Part shown: one piece after another, positions 39,401-45,390 of the stretch
Numbering within the stretch: position 1 is the first letter of the stretch
Layout of the letters: each line of letters begins with the position of its first letter
DNA from: Melitaea cinxia
Taxonomy: Eukaryota; Arthropoda; Insecta; Lepidoptera; Nymphalidae
Reading direction: 5' to 3'
NCBI RefSeq assembly: GCF_905220565.1
Contig: NC_059415.1
Location: 4,260,001-4,324,000 of the forward strand
Length of the DNA: 64,000 nucleotides
The notes under the pieces: generated by a model
What the model was told of the DNA's origin: nothing
Database searches by the model: none
What the model saw: the letters and a program-made list of their open reading frames with translations, nothing else
Position numbers and translations under genes: made by a program

Positions 39401-42400
39401 ATCATTTTATCTTTAATTTTTTCTCTTTTCGCCTTTTAAAATTTTTTCACGCGTTGGTTGTACGATTAACAAAAATTACAGACCAGGTCTACCACATACA
39501 TACTGGACCGTAACTAAATCTGTCATATAGTGTTGTTATTTCTCATGCAAATGACTGTATGGTTTTAAAATGAGAAAATAAAGATCTTTAACCTTAATTT
39601 TAGTTAGGTACTTACCGTGAATTGTCGTATTTAAAACTCTTCATGAATTATTAACGTCGTCAAATAATGTAAAGAATTTTTGTAGATTTCTGCGCGGAGA
39701 GAATGTTTATTGGAATTATTTCGTTGTACTTTTCCTTTTTAACCGCCTTCGAAAAAGGAGGAAAGTCTCCATTTTAATTTATTTTTTTATGTGCGGTTAC
39801 CTCGTGATATTCAAGCTCAAGCTCTACCTACTTATGGAGTAAATTTTATTGTTGCTATAGCCATATTTCTAGCTAGATCTACTAGCTAGTAAGTTAAATA
39901 AATGTATAATTTATAGTACGAGTATACAATACCGAGTCGCTCTCTTACATAATGTTTGCTACTAACAGTTCTTATAGAAGCAAAAAACCACAACTTAACT
40001 GAAACTATTCCAAGAAATGAGGAATCTAAAGTTAATCAAATATGCTAACAAATATTGTCGTATTTTTATTTTTCAGCTATCGTTCCTCCCGAACCCTGTA
40101 TGTGTAACGCAACCCATCCGACCCTGTCACCACGACATGTGGGGTCAGGGGCCGATGCAGAGTATAACCACGCAGAGACATGACTATGTGCCAAAGCCAG
40201 CTGCGTTGAGGGAGTCCTACAAACCAGCACACAAATATCACTGTGTAGAACAACCTTTTGAAAGTAAGTTTTTATAGATTAAGCATAAGAATTAGCAGAA
40301 CTAGATCAATCCACAGATCAACTAAAAACGCCTCTAACTTGTGAGTAGTGAGCAAGAATTAAAAATTTTTTACTCAGAAAAAAGGTTAGGTGCGATGTAC
40401 CACAACCTTAAAAGCCTTACTAACTTTAGAAAAATCGATCCCACAGTACTGTAAAATAAATGTAAATTGTATCCGTAACTTAATTCTGCAAGGTACGACC
40501 GCATTAAAGAATTGTCCGATACTGAAAAAAAATTAAGTTTGTAGCTAATTATAACTACCTGATCCAGCGAACTTCGAACCGCCATTTCTTTTATTTTTGT
40601 GAATATTTTTTTTTGCTTTTATGTCCTGAGAATAACGAATACAAACTTATCCGATTCCACATATGTCAAAAACTGTACTTGCAGTCATTCGGAAGTATTT
40701 TTTTAATATAATATACTTTTTTTTTGTATTGATTTTAAAGTAATAGAAAGATAAGAAACAATAATTCCTATTGAGCTGAGATGTTTCTGCGACCGATTTT
40801 GAATAAAAGAAGACTTGTGTAGGTACTATATAATATAGTTATTTTAAATTAAGATAATAAAAATTACTATTACATATACACATAACAGTTCATTATATAC
40901 AAGTATTCGCTTTTCAAATATATTTTTTATCCATGCAGACCGCACTGTGAACCGCATGTCCTACTTAGATCCTGGCCGCGTGCCACTGCCTGAATCCTAC
41001 GCCCCGACCAGATGTTACGAAAAACCCGCGGGTAAAATATCTTTGAGAAAAAATGTTTTTTATGTACTGTTGATGGTAGATAATATTCTCATACCATTTC
41101 TTTCGCAAAATAACCATAACGGTTGCACCATAGTGCCATAACATAGCGAAGGCGATGCCGTAAACTGCTACATTTTTTGTTGATCAACTTAAAAAAAGGA
41201 CAAGGTTCTCAATTCGACTGTATTTATATGTGTGTGTTTTTCACTTGGTGTACCTTTTTTGATGATTTTTTTTTTAATCGAAACCTGGTGCTTTTCTTTT
41301 GGTCCCAATAAAATTTGATTAAAATGTAACGAGTAGTTTTTGAGATATCTCCAATAATACATATTTAGTTGATTATTATTTTGTCTACCTACGTTGTAGT
41401 CGATGTAATTAAAGTCGGCTTTTTCATATGCAAGCAAACACAATTATTATAAATGTAGATAAACCACTAAACGAGGTCAAATAAAAAAAATCTAATTATA
41501 AAATTGGACAATACAAATATGACTGCGAGTTAGTGAATTTCATGAAATAATCAAAACTTTTCTGTAGCCAAAATGGAAAGCGACACAATACAGAAAATGT
41601 CGTATCAGCCAGTTTGTGCGCCGGCCCCTCAGCGGCCGCCATGGGCATGTAAAGGACAGTATCAAAAACCTTGCCAAAAGGTATTATTCACATTAACATC
41701 TATACATCTACATAAATAAATAAAATTGAAGTGTCTGTTTGTAACATTAAAATAACCGCTTTTTACTAAATGCATGTATACACGGTACATATGCCAAAAT
41801 AACATTTTTTACAATTTTTGTCCGTCTGCCTGTCTGTCTGTCTGTTTGTTCCGGCTAATCTCTGAAACGGCTGGACCGATTTTGACGGGACTTTCATTGG
41901 CAGATAGTTGATATGGTAAGGAGTAGCTTAGGATACTTTTATTTTAAAAATGAATTTATTTTATAACTCTGCGAGCTGAAAAATAACTTTTTTGTTAAAT
42001 TCCACGCGGACGAAGTCGCGGGCATAGCTAGTATTTAAATAATTTTCAATAAGCTGCTGTGATCTACATCATACTTATTATAATGCATAAAATATCTTAC
42101 TCACAACTTTGAGCAACGTGACTGAGTAAGTCCCTCAACCTTACAGAAGATCACAAGGTAAATAATACTACTCTCAAGTATATTGTTTCTGTGTACCTGC
42201 AGTAAAGTAGCCAGAGCTCCTGGCCAGGATTGGGGATAGGGTCGGCAACGCGCTTGCAATTCTCCTGATATTGCAGGCTACGGTATCCCTTAACCATCCG
42301 TCAGACCGTACGCTTGTTTGCCACTTTGTGGTGGTATAAACAAAATTGTTACAGCTAGGAGGCGACAACAGGAGGCATTGATATTTTTAGGAAATACATA

Positions 42401-43416
42401 AAACTAAAAAATAAGATAGGAAGCGTTCGTTTGTTACTTTATTACACAACAAACAATACGCACTTTGATATCTAAGTACGTTTACTAATTTAGCTATTTA
42501 GTTGCATGTATCTCTAACTAATAGTGATGAATCTATTTCATTCATTTGGTGTTAATTTAGCTAAACTTTAATTTATAAATATTAGGTACATACTACGTAG
42601 AGACCATATAATTTAGTGAAACAAATTATTACCTAAAATTTTTAAGTTTTTGGTAATAATTATTTTGATCGTTTAGTTGGAAGGAACAACGATCTACCGC
42701 TCATCCTTCCTGCCCCCGGGCGAAGACTGCACGGAATATATGGACCCCTGCGCGTATGGAGACTGTAAACGTCAGTATTAATATATTTATTTCAATTGAA
42801 TGGAATATAGGCACTTAGTTTTTAGATTTACCTAAGTACTTAAGTAAAAAATTAATCTTATTCAGATAAACTAATTGAGGATGCCTATTTTCATTATTTT
42901 TTCATACGTTAAGTCACTCATAGATGTAGGTACTCATAACCCAAAGTTTAGTTTTTATCTCTGATTGATTGATTCAGCATGTAACATCCCACTGCCAAAC
43001 ACGTAAGCCTCATTCTCCTTTTGGCCTATAGACATAAAAAAAAAACATCATTCATGATCATCATCGTTTCAACCTATCTCAGTCCACTGCAGGACATAGG
43101 CCTCATGGGCGAAGAGGCCTATGACCAGCAGTGCGATGTTACATGCTGTATGCATACTATTAGTAATAGTGTTTTTCTTCAGTATCTAACTAAATATTTA
43201 AAATATTTTTACAGTACTTTAAACATTCCGTAATAAAACACTACAAAGCATAGAAACGGAGCAGCTAGATAAATGTAGAGAAACCAACCTCGTCTAGTCT
43301 ATATAATAATGTCTCTTTACGTTTTTTTTTCAGCTTGCAACTGTACGTGTCCCGCTGAATGCATAGCAACAGATCCCTGTTCCTGCACTTTTCCCAAAGC
43401 TGAATGCTGTAGTTAG
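15499..43416 (+). CDS. SAXO-like stabiliser of axonemal microtubules, 12 exons
   Basis: Microtubule-associated protein related to SAXO1/FAM154 and MAP6, expected on cilia or sperm axonemes. Exons: 15499-15506, 15959-16103, 17609-17812, 26687-26873, 27665-27807, 28162-28253, 31679-31775, 40077-40263, 40939-41031, 41568-41680, 42677-42770, 43334-43416. All have GT-AG borders and phases that agree, giving 481 aa and a TAG at 43414. The N-terminal 50 residues are cysteine-rich (PCPCRTCCCGKK), like the start of vertebrate SAXO1. Then come repeats of the SAXO type: TTYKLSYLP, TVQKLSFLP, ITTQRHDYVP, RTVNKLSYLP, TTHKLSYMP, TIQKMSYQP. The C-terminus is again cysteine-rich (CNCTCPAEC...). Exons 4-7 and 8-11 are a duplicated block. 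The first coding exon is only 8 nt (ATGCCAGA); a strong acceptor just upstream (near 15465) suggests a spliced 5' UTR. Introns host mariner, gypsy and LINE insertions. Family assignment is by motif pattern, so orthology is less certain than structure. Confidence 0.78.
16230..16412 (+). pseudogene. RTE LINE C-terminal fragment
   Basis: The frame reads GRPPTR, a stop, then ...LRKIIDGGW...RTWGNLCPAVDCDR, the recognisable last residues of RTE-type reverse transcriptase (GRP..RW..DL). It is followed by an A-rich/(CA)n tail. Short, broken and inside SAXO intron 2. Confidence 0.65.
17246..17466 (+). mobile_element. Helitron-like family B, short copy
   Basis: It starts TCTAATATATAAA after an A, shares the 'gggtcgcggtgtttgttg' and 'attgggtaggtctga' blocks with 11314-11631, and ends in the CGGCAAG...TTTGCCG hairpin then GTCAGCTAT (CTAG mutated). 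It ends about 140 bp before SAXO exon 3. Confidence 0.65.
18037..19330 (+). mobile_element. mariner element, apparently complete
   Basis: A 1294-bp element between TA dinucleotides (18035-18036 and 19331-19332). The inverted ends share GTTCAATAAGTCCCGAGAC; the outermost 8 bp differ between ends (CTAGATCG on the left; ACACGTGG on the other strand at the right), so the left terminus may be mutated. Size, TA target and ORF fit an autonomous mariner. It lies in SAXO intron 3, 250 bp left of the gypsy element. Confidence 0.9.
18217..19266 (+). CDS. mariner transposase, intact D,D34D
   Basis: A 349-residue cut-and-paste transposase with no stop or frameshift. The N-terminal helix-turn-helix region (about 1-110) binds the inverted ends and has the SGRPNE linker at 61-66. 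The WVPRLL motif at 119-124 is the mariner WVPHEL signature in altered form. The catalytic residues are D158 (TMDETW), D252 (HQDNAPCH) and D287 (YSPDLAPRDYWLF), spaced as in D,D34D mariners. Length equals that of active mariners (about 345). The promoter would lie in the 180 bp between the left end and the ATG. An intact frame argues for recent arrival, but activity also needs both ends, and the left end looks altered. It is a transposon gene, unrelated to the SAXO host gene. Confidence 0.93.
   Translation: MEKNEFRVLIKHCFLMGKNTVEAQQWLIKCYAGSAPSKATICRWYADFKRGRMDTNDGELSGRPNEAVTQQNINQVLKIVLEDRKVKVREIAEIVKISAGSVFTILHKNLAMKKLFSKWVPRLLNTNQKEQRINDSERCLALMNHNKKDFLRRYVTMDETWIYHFTPESNRQAAEWRAAGESRPKRPKTQKSAGKVMASISWDAHGILFIDYLEKRQNINSDYYMCLLERLKYEIADKRPHMNKKKVVFHQDNAPCHKSVRTMAKINELGFELLPHPPYSPDLAPRDYWLFADLKKMLQGKKFDSNSEVIAATEAYFEAKDKSFYTHGIEKLEKRWRDCIALGGDYVDE
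19583..20028 (+). repeat. 5' LTR of gypsy element
   Basis: 446 bp, TGTT...AACA. It contains TATAAATA at 19780-19787, an initiator-like TCAGT at 19814-19818 and AATAAA at 19964-19969, giving the expected U3-R-U5 order. Confidence 0.95.
19780..19818 (+). promoter_or_regulatory. LTR core promoter
   Basis: TATAAATA at 19780 followed about 30 nt later by TTCAGTTT, an arthropod-type initiator. The same pair recurs in the 3' LTR at about 25395-25433, where it points into the host intron. Confidence 0.6.
20031..20048 (+). other. Primer binding site
   Basis: TGGTGTCGGAAGTGAG starts 2 nt after the LTR; TGG is the complement of a tRNA CCA end. The tRNA was not identified. Confidence 0.6.
20055..21599 (+). 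CDS. gag: Gag polyprotein of gypsy element
   Basis: 514 residues from ATG 20055 to TAA 21597; the first ATG after the primer site was used. Residues about 30-115 are a run of QAPPT/RPPT-type repeats coded by GC-rich units (CAGGCCCCGCCCACT). About 140-200 holds four copies of a 15-residue coiled-coil repeat with the core ALQESQEQQKAEIRG. A capsid-like region follows (PPYDGTTPWNAYRQQF onward). A single zinc knuckle CYKCGERGHLQLNC (C-X2-C-X4-H-X4-C) lies at about 466-479. Gag should form the particle and bind the RNA. The proline-rich and coiled-coil repeats before capsid are unusual in length. The stop lies just after a slippery heptamer, so a fraction of ribosomes should continue into pol. Confidence 0.93.
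   Translation: MPLTPREDFKDVKGVRTRAQRAAEATPTGDQAPPTVDQAPPTDPAYHAPPTDHAHQAPPTRVQAPPTRAQAPPTPSQAPPAQAPPTRTQAPPTRAQAPPTLYQAPPTGPTHLTAPTSDTVTSTDSQVALQLGSLIKLMELQRAEIRALQESQEQQKAEIRGALQESQEHQKAEIRGALQESQEQQKAEIRGALQELQEQQKELQEKTLGAVKDVSDAVTKLRKDVDVVEERVTGLGLDVENVKTGLTELQKKVVRLETTGVAMSSGSTGVAQGPRVKVPPYDGTTPWNAYRQQFQAVATANGWTEEQCLTALTVALRGQALSVLEALPQTGNGFHGLMEALESRYGERHLEHVFRAQLRDRVQRSGEGLQQWALEIEKLVRKAHPGADTKMVDTNIVQAFVDGIKDLEVRAAVRLRHHTSLKEALAHALEVEAVRHDIRQTHKIREVSEEVKEVKAPTKKCSGVMCYKCGERGHLQLNCPQKETQIARMKRIEEQIEELKKQGASSLGREQGNE
21587..21645 (+). promoter_or_regulatory. -1 ribosomal frameshift signal: GGGAAAC plus H-type pseudoknot
   Basis: The heptamer G GGA AAC (21587-21593) is in the correct gag phase. 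After a 7-nt spacer holding the gag TAA, stem 1 is AGCCAG (21601-21606) with CTGGCT (21623-21628). The loop's GGGGC (21613-21617) pairs with GCCCC (21641-21645) as stem 2. Slipping by -1 at the heptamer enters the pol frame directly. GGGAAAC is a known retroviral slippery site. Confidence 0.85.
21593..25186 (+). CDS. pol: Pol polyprotein of gypsy element
   Basis: Open for about 1197 residues after the frameshift; the same frame is open from 21434 across the end of gag, but ATG 21434 is unlikely to be used. Order: protease with LDTGASRT (D at 21731), reverse transcriptase with FCVDYRRLN, MPFGLCNAPATF and YLDD (22982-22993), RNase H with DTDASNTAIGG and RTDHAALKWL, and integrase. Integrase has the HHCC finger (H-H-C-C in HDCVSGGHLG...CRKCTTC, about 24128-24250), then D 24335, D 24515 and E 24623 with D-35-E spacing. 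The C-terminal part has GPYKVV...IDRLARYH (GPY/F-type module). No stop or frameshift disrupts it. With matching LTRs this looks like a potentially active copy. Confidence 0.95.
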   Translation, partial: RIKARTKGRVLADAEEAPITVISQACSGNSLAIQGTINGTDCKMTLDTGASRTIVNPKLVKAARGHKRRINCRLLTASGQPIPVLGEMSVTMYVGGSSYSHNVIVAEIMDDCILGLDFMKKHHCRINVTDGVFKCGEEEIFILGGACGKVACVKKVIIPGRAEARVLVKLPTTGKKKSNRCVLIEDTPTKTSAQKLMTARTLVSGSSNAVVKVLNLDDREICLNKGDVIGKCEEVVWMKKCSSTTGADLAKSNNYELVTELLDDCKSNLTYSQSMKAKKFLQRYANIFSSHEGDLGRTSVVQHRIDTGSERPIRQRARRIPIAKEKEVEGLLEDMRRNKIIEPSASPWCSPVVLVKKKDGSTRFCVDYRRLNDVSKKDSYPLPRIDDTLDTLSGMKWFSTLDLKSGYWQVEIHPKDKEKTAFSTGKGLWQFKVMPFGLCNAPATFERLMECVLAGLVGEACLVYLDDVIIVGRDFEDHLQNLERVFAKIEGAKLKLNPKKCRLFRNKVSYLGHVISSDGIQTDPEKLEAVQKWPTPKDKTEVRAFLGLCSYYRRFVKGFSEIAKPLHRLTEDKRQFSWDGTCEDSFQKLKKHLCKTPILGYPQTEGRFIVDTDASNTAIGGVLSQKQGEREVVIAYFSKSLSKPERNYCVTRRELLAVVKTLQHFNKYLIGRQFLLRTDHAALKWLLQFKNPEGQVARWIEQLQEYDFKVEHRSGKMHGNADALSRRPCSEDCKHCVKQESNEVTLKLTRTSPSGIWESDAMREAQERDDDLRHIITWKKRGDVKPIWSEVAPTGAVTKAYWAQWDSLILQNGILYRKWEKTNGREFHLQIIVPRTRIPDVLREIHDCVSGGHLGVKRTLTKVRERFYWLHCRDDVQDWCRKCTTCAAVKGPQTRSRGNLRLYNVGAPWERIAVDVAGPFPVTESGNKYFMVVMDYFTKWPEVFAIPNQEATTVASKLVEEVICRFGVPLEIHSDQGRNFESQVFQEVCRILGIHKTRTTAYRPQSDGMVERFNQTLERHLAKLVDDKQKDWDKYIPLFLLSYRTAEHESIKATPAYVNYGRELRIPVDLLTGGSPEEPNTVQDYVSDLREKMHYIHALVRENGLQSSENMKTRYDRKSNTSGFKEGSLVWLHNPTRRKGKSPKLQTKWDGPYKVVTRLNDVTYRIQKQPRGTFKVVHIDRLARYHGSNNDARDEHL
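25183..25197 (+). other. Polypurine tract
   Basis: AAGAGGGGAG lies immediately before the 3' LTR; it primes plus-strand DNA synthesis in LTR elements. Confidence 0.7.
25198..25643 (+). repeat. 3' LTR of gypsy element
   Basis: 446 bp; no difference from the 5' LTR was found by eye. It is followed by TAAG, the target duplication. Confidence 0.95.
25845..26454 (-). mobile_element. Helitron-like element carrying a tRNA-like pol III promoter
   Basis: On the minus strand it starts TCTTATACTATTAAACGAGC at 26454 after an A. It ends near a perfect hairpin ACCGAGCTAAGCTCGGT (about 25853-25871) followed by CACCCAGG; the expected CTAG is not clear. Inside, the minus strand has an A box TAGCTTAGAGG (26214-26204) and a B box GGTTCAAATCC (26169-26159), correctly ordered and spaced as in a tRNA gene. 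The cloverleaf is not convincing, so this is not called a tRNA. Confidence 0.55.
27125..27466 (+). repeat. (ATGATG)n-tailed SINE-like repeat, plus-sense full copy
   Basis: The best reference copy in this window. It starts about 'ctgtgtggctacggtact' and ends 'ggactgtataggctgtaatgatgatgat'. It lies between SAXO exons 4 and 5, about 200 bp before exon 5. Confidence 0.8.
28550..28790 (-). repeat. (ATGATG)n SINE-like repeat, internally deleted
   Basis: Minus-sense copy lacking about 100 bp of the middle (the 'gtgaccgc...cttcggcctgtg' part). Both outer parts are kept. Confidence 0.7.
28828..29190 (+). repeat. tRNA-headed SINE with RTE-like tail
   Basis: The head has an A-box-like 'ttggcggaacgg' and a B box GGTTCGATCCC (28890-28900) in tRNA order. 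The body and 3' end ('ccgccaacccgcattgaagc', 'ggattaagctcc', 'cctatgcccagtag') resemble RTE LINE tails, followed by (AAT)n. A pol III transcribed retroposon, not a tRNA gene. It sits between two copies of the other SINE family. Confidence 0.75.
29238..29330 (-). repeat. (ATGATG)n SINE-like repeat, 5'-truncated
   Basis: Only the 3' 90 bp are present, with the (ATGATG)n tail at the left: 'ccaacctattgcagtccact', 'cataggcctccacaagt'. Confidence 0.65.
29331..30725. other. AT-rich intron without recognised features
   Basis: Part of SAXO intron 6. No exon, ORF of interest or recognised transposon end was seen; long A/T runs dominate. Confidence 0.5.
30726..30905 (-). mobile_element. Helitron-like family B fragment with hairpin end
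   Basis: The minus strand ends in the hairpin family B motif (about AACGTTTGCGGGGTCAGCAAG, degenerate). The complement of 'gggtaggtctgaatatcgg' lies at 30825-30843. Confidence 0.55.
30999..31152 (+). repeat. 77-bp exact tandem duplication
   Basis: The unit starting 'ggatatacaatatatgatta' at 30999 is repeated without visible change from 31076. A diverged half unit precedes it near 30962. Intronic, no ORF. Confidence 0.85.
31950..32150 (+). repeat. Copy of the 'cttaccatcaggtgag' repeat family
   Basis: It starts around 'ctggagcagcccaactgg' and ends 'gtacgcttgtttgccgacct'. One of the better copies, 180 bp after SAXO exon 7. Confidence 0.7.
33660..37143 (+). mobile_element. Inner CR1/Jockey-group LINE inserted in the outer LINE
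   Basis: It contains one long ORF (below), a 3' UTR of about 250 bp and a (TTGAAT)n-type tail at 37115-37143. The outer element's endonuclease frame reads GAT GTG ATC up to 33659 and resumes GTG GGT CTG at 37144, which fixes the insertion site. No target duplication is evident, which is common for CR1-like LINEs. The 5' part is short: only a 95-aa piece at 33662-33949, perhaps the end of ORF1, so it is 5'-truncated. Confidence 0.8.
33940..36891 (+). CDS. LINE ORF2: endonuclease and reverse transcriptase, intact
   Basis: The frame opens after a stop at 33937 and runs unbroken to TGA 36891; it lacks an upstream ATG, and the first methionine is in HQNIQGML, at the very start of the endonuclease. 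Order: APE-type endonuclease (NIQG, CLTEHWL, VYRPPSG, GDFNIDLL with D at 34477, SDHCGQL), then reverse transcriptase (VIPIFKSG, NFRPISVLPTFSK, DLSKAFDCVHHETL, GVPQGSILGPFLFLIYINDLP in two steps, FADD at 36058-36069), then a C-terminal region (YGILLWGNA, LYNRLPENVQ). It nicks the target and copies its RNA onto the nick. No RNase H domain was seen. The 950 codons have no stop, in contrast to the surrounding outer LINE, so this is the younger insertion. Confidence 0.9.
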   Translation, partial: FKLIIKTTEETSSILIIHDIKSDKCHNNLVRKAHSCKNLYTVNLVHQNIQGMLGKDLELELFMNGENINILCLTEHWLSISQSIFNFSGHQVASMFNREKAIRGGSLIIVSKLFKYKERKDIVSLSVEQTIELACVELEHFIVVCVYRPPSGLYEYFEKVLEEVLLKSNNSNKAIVVCGDFNIDLLDNSNISLRFKSMLLSYNLHNLFTEPTRITATSATCIDNIFTNCKPYSKAIINKLSSDHCGQLASFSYSLNVNKNILKKTFVPISATRVEKFRGSIVAKLPYLSYINDPNYLYNSLFKLVKTEFSTIFTSKTVNSGGLLTFGEWATTGIYKSRQRLYELYSEKAYNHSVSFASFVSAYSKMFRRVCSMAKSLYIKDKIRNAHNKIKMTWNIIACESGRVTDRSFDFKLNVNDKFVTSDREVASEFEKFFTDIPLSTTQSLNSSPGIAEFLLKKNVKECNVIFTFKPVNPKDIIIAFRSLDVKKTADLWGLSVKVVSSIIDVVAPHLATIFNGCIEHGVFPDLMKHSKVIPIFKSGSTLDPNNFRPISVLPTFSKIFEKIILGQMLSHFNAHNLLHKKQFGFTKGRSTTDASVELIKNIFEAWERSQDALGIFCDLSKAFDCVHHETLIRKLHHYGIRDKALDLLNSYLNNRIQRVDINGKRSPGAPLDMGVPQGSILGPFLFLIYINDLPFFVQDKHEIVLFADDTSLIFKVKRNLLIYDDVNDALSKVVYWFDSNNLLLNKKKTKLIKFTTPNVKLVDNGVELGGEMLKPVESTKFLGITIDSKLRWDLHIEGIANRLSSAAFAVKKIRLITDVDTARVVYFSYFHSIMSYGILLWGNAATVNTIFVLQKRAIRAIYSLGPRVSLRDKFKEIKILTVASQYVYENVMYVHKNIHEFPRNCDMHSINTRNKHKLAVPVTRLRRVSNSFYGQCIRLYNRLPENVQKASIAKFKKIVKKRLCSKGYYSINDFLEDSTPWE
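39740..39800 (+). repeat. Fragment of the 'ttaaccgacttccaaaaaa' repeat
   Basis: 'ttaaccgccttcgaaaaagg' and a following T-rich segment match the start of 11994-12560. Only the start remains. Confidence 0.5.
41170..41440 (+). repeat. Fragment of the 'ttaaccgacttccaaaaaa' repeat
   Basis: 'aggttctcaattcgactgta' at about 41200 and 'tttttaatcgaaa', 'gtctacctacgttgta' match the body of 11994-12560 with strong divergence. It lies between SAXO exons 9 and 10. Confidence 0.55.
41699..42031 (+). mobile_element. Non-autonomous Helitron-like element (family A), copy 2
   Basis: 333 bp, starts TCTATACATCTA after A and ends with hairpin CGCGGAC-GAA-GTCGCG then GGCATAGCTAG before T. Both ends are canonical. 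It begins only 18 bp after the donor of SAXO exon 10. Confidence 0.75.
42110..42330 (+). repeat. Copy of the 'cttaccatcaggtgag' repeat family
   Basis: Plus-sense diverged copy: 'gatcacaaggtaaataatac', 'gagctcctggccaggattgg', 'cgtacgcttgtttgcc'. Confidence 0.6.
43040..43170. repeat. SINE fragments
   Basis: The 3' end of the (ATGATG)n repeat (minus sense) is joined to 'gaagaggcctatgaccagca', the plus-sense RTE-like 3' motif. A recombined or nested remnant between SAXO exons 11 and 12. Confidence 0.5.
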
Positions 43417-43586
43417 CATCACCATTTAAATATGTTACTTTAAAATTTAAAGGAGTTTCTGAATCTAAACACATATTATTGTTCGCAAGTTAAACGAAAA
43501 TTATAATTTCATGTCATACACCAACTTGCACATGAGTCCTTTAGATTTGTACTTGATTAAATGTTTTTGTAATGTAAAGATTTTTA

Positions 43587-43592
43587 AATAAA
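43587..43592 (+). terminator. SAXO polyadenylation signal
   Basis: AATAAA 171 nt after the SAXO stop codon, the first canonical signal downstream. Confidence 0.65.
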
Positions 43593-43714
43593 GTATTTTG
43601 TACGTTCTTTTATAACTTTAACTTATACGGCAGTAGTAGAGACTGTCATTTTGAGGTTCCCGAAATTTCGGCGACGTTGCAATCTGTAGGTAGTTACGGG
43701 GGACTCACCCTTTT

Positions 43715-43870
43715 TGAAGTTAAACTTCTTTACGCACGCTTGACTTGAGGAGTAAGCTGGTGAATGCGTGACGTGAACGTTACGAAGTGTGATTGGGTGA
43801 GACGAACGGGAGTTGAGAAGGAGATATGTTAGTAAAGATAGAAAGTTTTACTCCAGTCGTTTGGTCTAAA
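43715..43870 (+). repeat. Dispersed repeat E
   Basis: 'aaacttctttacgcacgctt', 'gagtaagctggtgaatg', 'cgttacgaa' and 'ggagttgagaag' recur at 62465-62590 (+) and, complemented and split by a SINE, at 54655-54705 plus 55081-55205 (-). No ORF; class unknown. Confidence 0.65.
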
Positions 43871-45388
43871 GCACGAAGGTTTTTTTTTATTTTTGTTACT
43901 TTTTGAATTTATGTAAGCAAAACTCGATCTGTCGCCAAAAAGTCTTAATATTTTTTGAACTGGAATTCTTAAGAAAATAATCAATATCGACCCATCTTCC
44001 AAAGAAGCTGTAGTTGCCGAGGTACACAGTCAATTAACCATGGGGTAATTGACGACGTACGTACGTAAGGTACCCACTCTATAATTAACAATTCAAAAGC
44101 ACAAAAATAGAATGATTAGAGACTAATTGCTGTGAGAGAAACAAGACTCTATTTTCAGTGCAAAATGTGTATATTATAAATTTCTGTATAGTTATATAGG
44201 AATTATGACTTCGGTATTCATATAATAAGCATGTTTTTTAAACAGTCTTAAGTAAATTAAGTCTTAAAAACGTATAGACATAAACGTGGAGTCTTGCTCA
44301 GAAATCAATGAAACAAATTAAAATAATACAACAACCTTTATTAGATCATACTGTGAAAAAGTTAGCAAAAAAAAAGTGATGGGTTATTACTATGTTCTTT
44401 TAATCGTAACATCACTTAGACTAGACAAATTTGATTAATATTTAGACAAGTAACATTTTTTACTTATACAGACAAGACTCTCAGGTTACGGTCATTGTCA
44501 TTTTATTAATCGCGGTTAGTCCCATTTACCATTAAACCAATCAATCAAGTCCCAATAAGTCAGTGATCCCAATTAAAGAAAAAAAAAAAAACAATAATTA
44601 TCGTACATTTACGATAATTTCATGCCTACGTACGATATACGATCGTACCCTAGTATCGTACGCAATTTGCACGATAATTCTGTCTGTCCTACCGAATATA
44701 ACATAAAATAGAATGTATTGTATGATTATTTGAAGCAACGACCTTTTTTTGGCCAACTGAAATTTGAAAACAGTTGTTTAGTAAATTTACTTAAAAACTT
44801 GAATTAAAAAAAATTTGATTTACGATAATTGTTCCGAAAACGAAAATTTCACGGCACGTGTCAATCAGACGGGTAAAAGTTTCTTGGAATACCTGTATAA
44901 TTTTATATACTTTTTGTCTGGGATCACTGCATTGAGTGTTGATAGTGACCGGCGACTGCGAAAGTTTAAAACCTTACATTTAGACAATTATCTCTTATTA
45001 ACTATAATATTAGTGACATTCTGTAAAATCAAGCAGTCTTGTTATGGTTATTTAAGCAATATCGGTTACAAAGTTCAATCTAATCCAATTTATACATAAA
45101 TATTATATGTTAGAAATAAAATTATTATTGATGTTGACTACTTCCCTCACTGAGTCCTAGTTTAAAGTTTTGGCAATCTGTTTATATTTATAGCTACTTT
45201 TATGAATTGTTTTTAACGCTCAGTTCAAATTCACTAGTTAAAGTAAGCCTATCAGAGAGATGTTCAATTTACTTACTAAGTACGATTTAATTGGGCTAGG
45301 AGCGTAGCTAAATGGGCTAAACTAAGTGGCAGCGACGAATTACTATTTTCTTCATGTAAATATACTATAAATTACCTATTGTAAGTAT
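43871..45388. other. Intergenic AT-rich sequence without recognised genes
   Basis: A short palindromic patch rich in 'cgtacgat'/'atcgtac' lies at about 44605-44680. A 94-codon ORF at 44815 lacks any recognisable motif and is not called. Confidence 0.45.
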
Positions 45389-45390
45389 TA

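Larger units (their letters stand above)
32600..39600 (+). mobile_element. Decayed CR1/Jockey-group LINE (outer), split by a second LINE
   Basis: ORF1 begins ATGAGCGTACAGCACTCTCC at 32631 and is broken by stops. The endonuclease frame appears at 33317-33659 (NFFYTNIRSKR...LLSETWI, broken once), is interrupted by 33660-37143, and resumes at 37144 (VGLVYNPGD...GDFYVDLL...SDHKQL). RT and C-terminal pieces follow with many stops and a deletion of the catalytic FADD region: FPDALKIAKVSPIYKSG (38260s) and the C-terminal LFNNLPDHVK (39285s). The element ends near 'aataaagatctttaacc'. It is an old, dead copy in SAXO intron 7. Confidence 0.8.

Noticed and set aside
44815..45099. 94-aa ORF
   Set aside because: No motif, no splice or promoter context; length is within chance.
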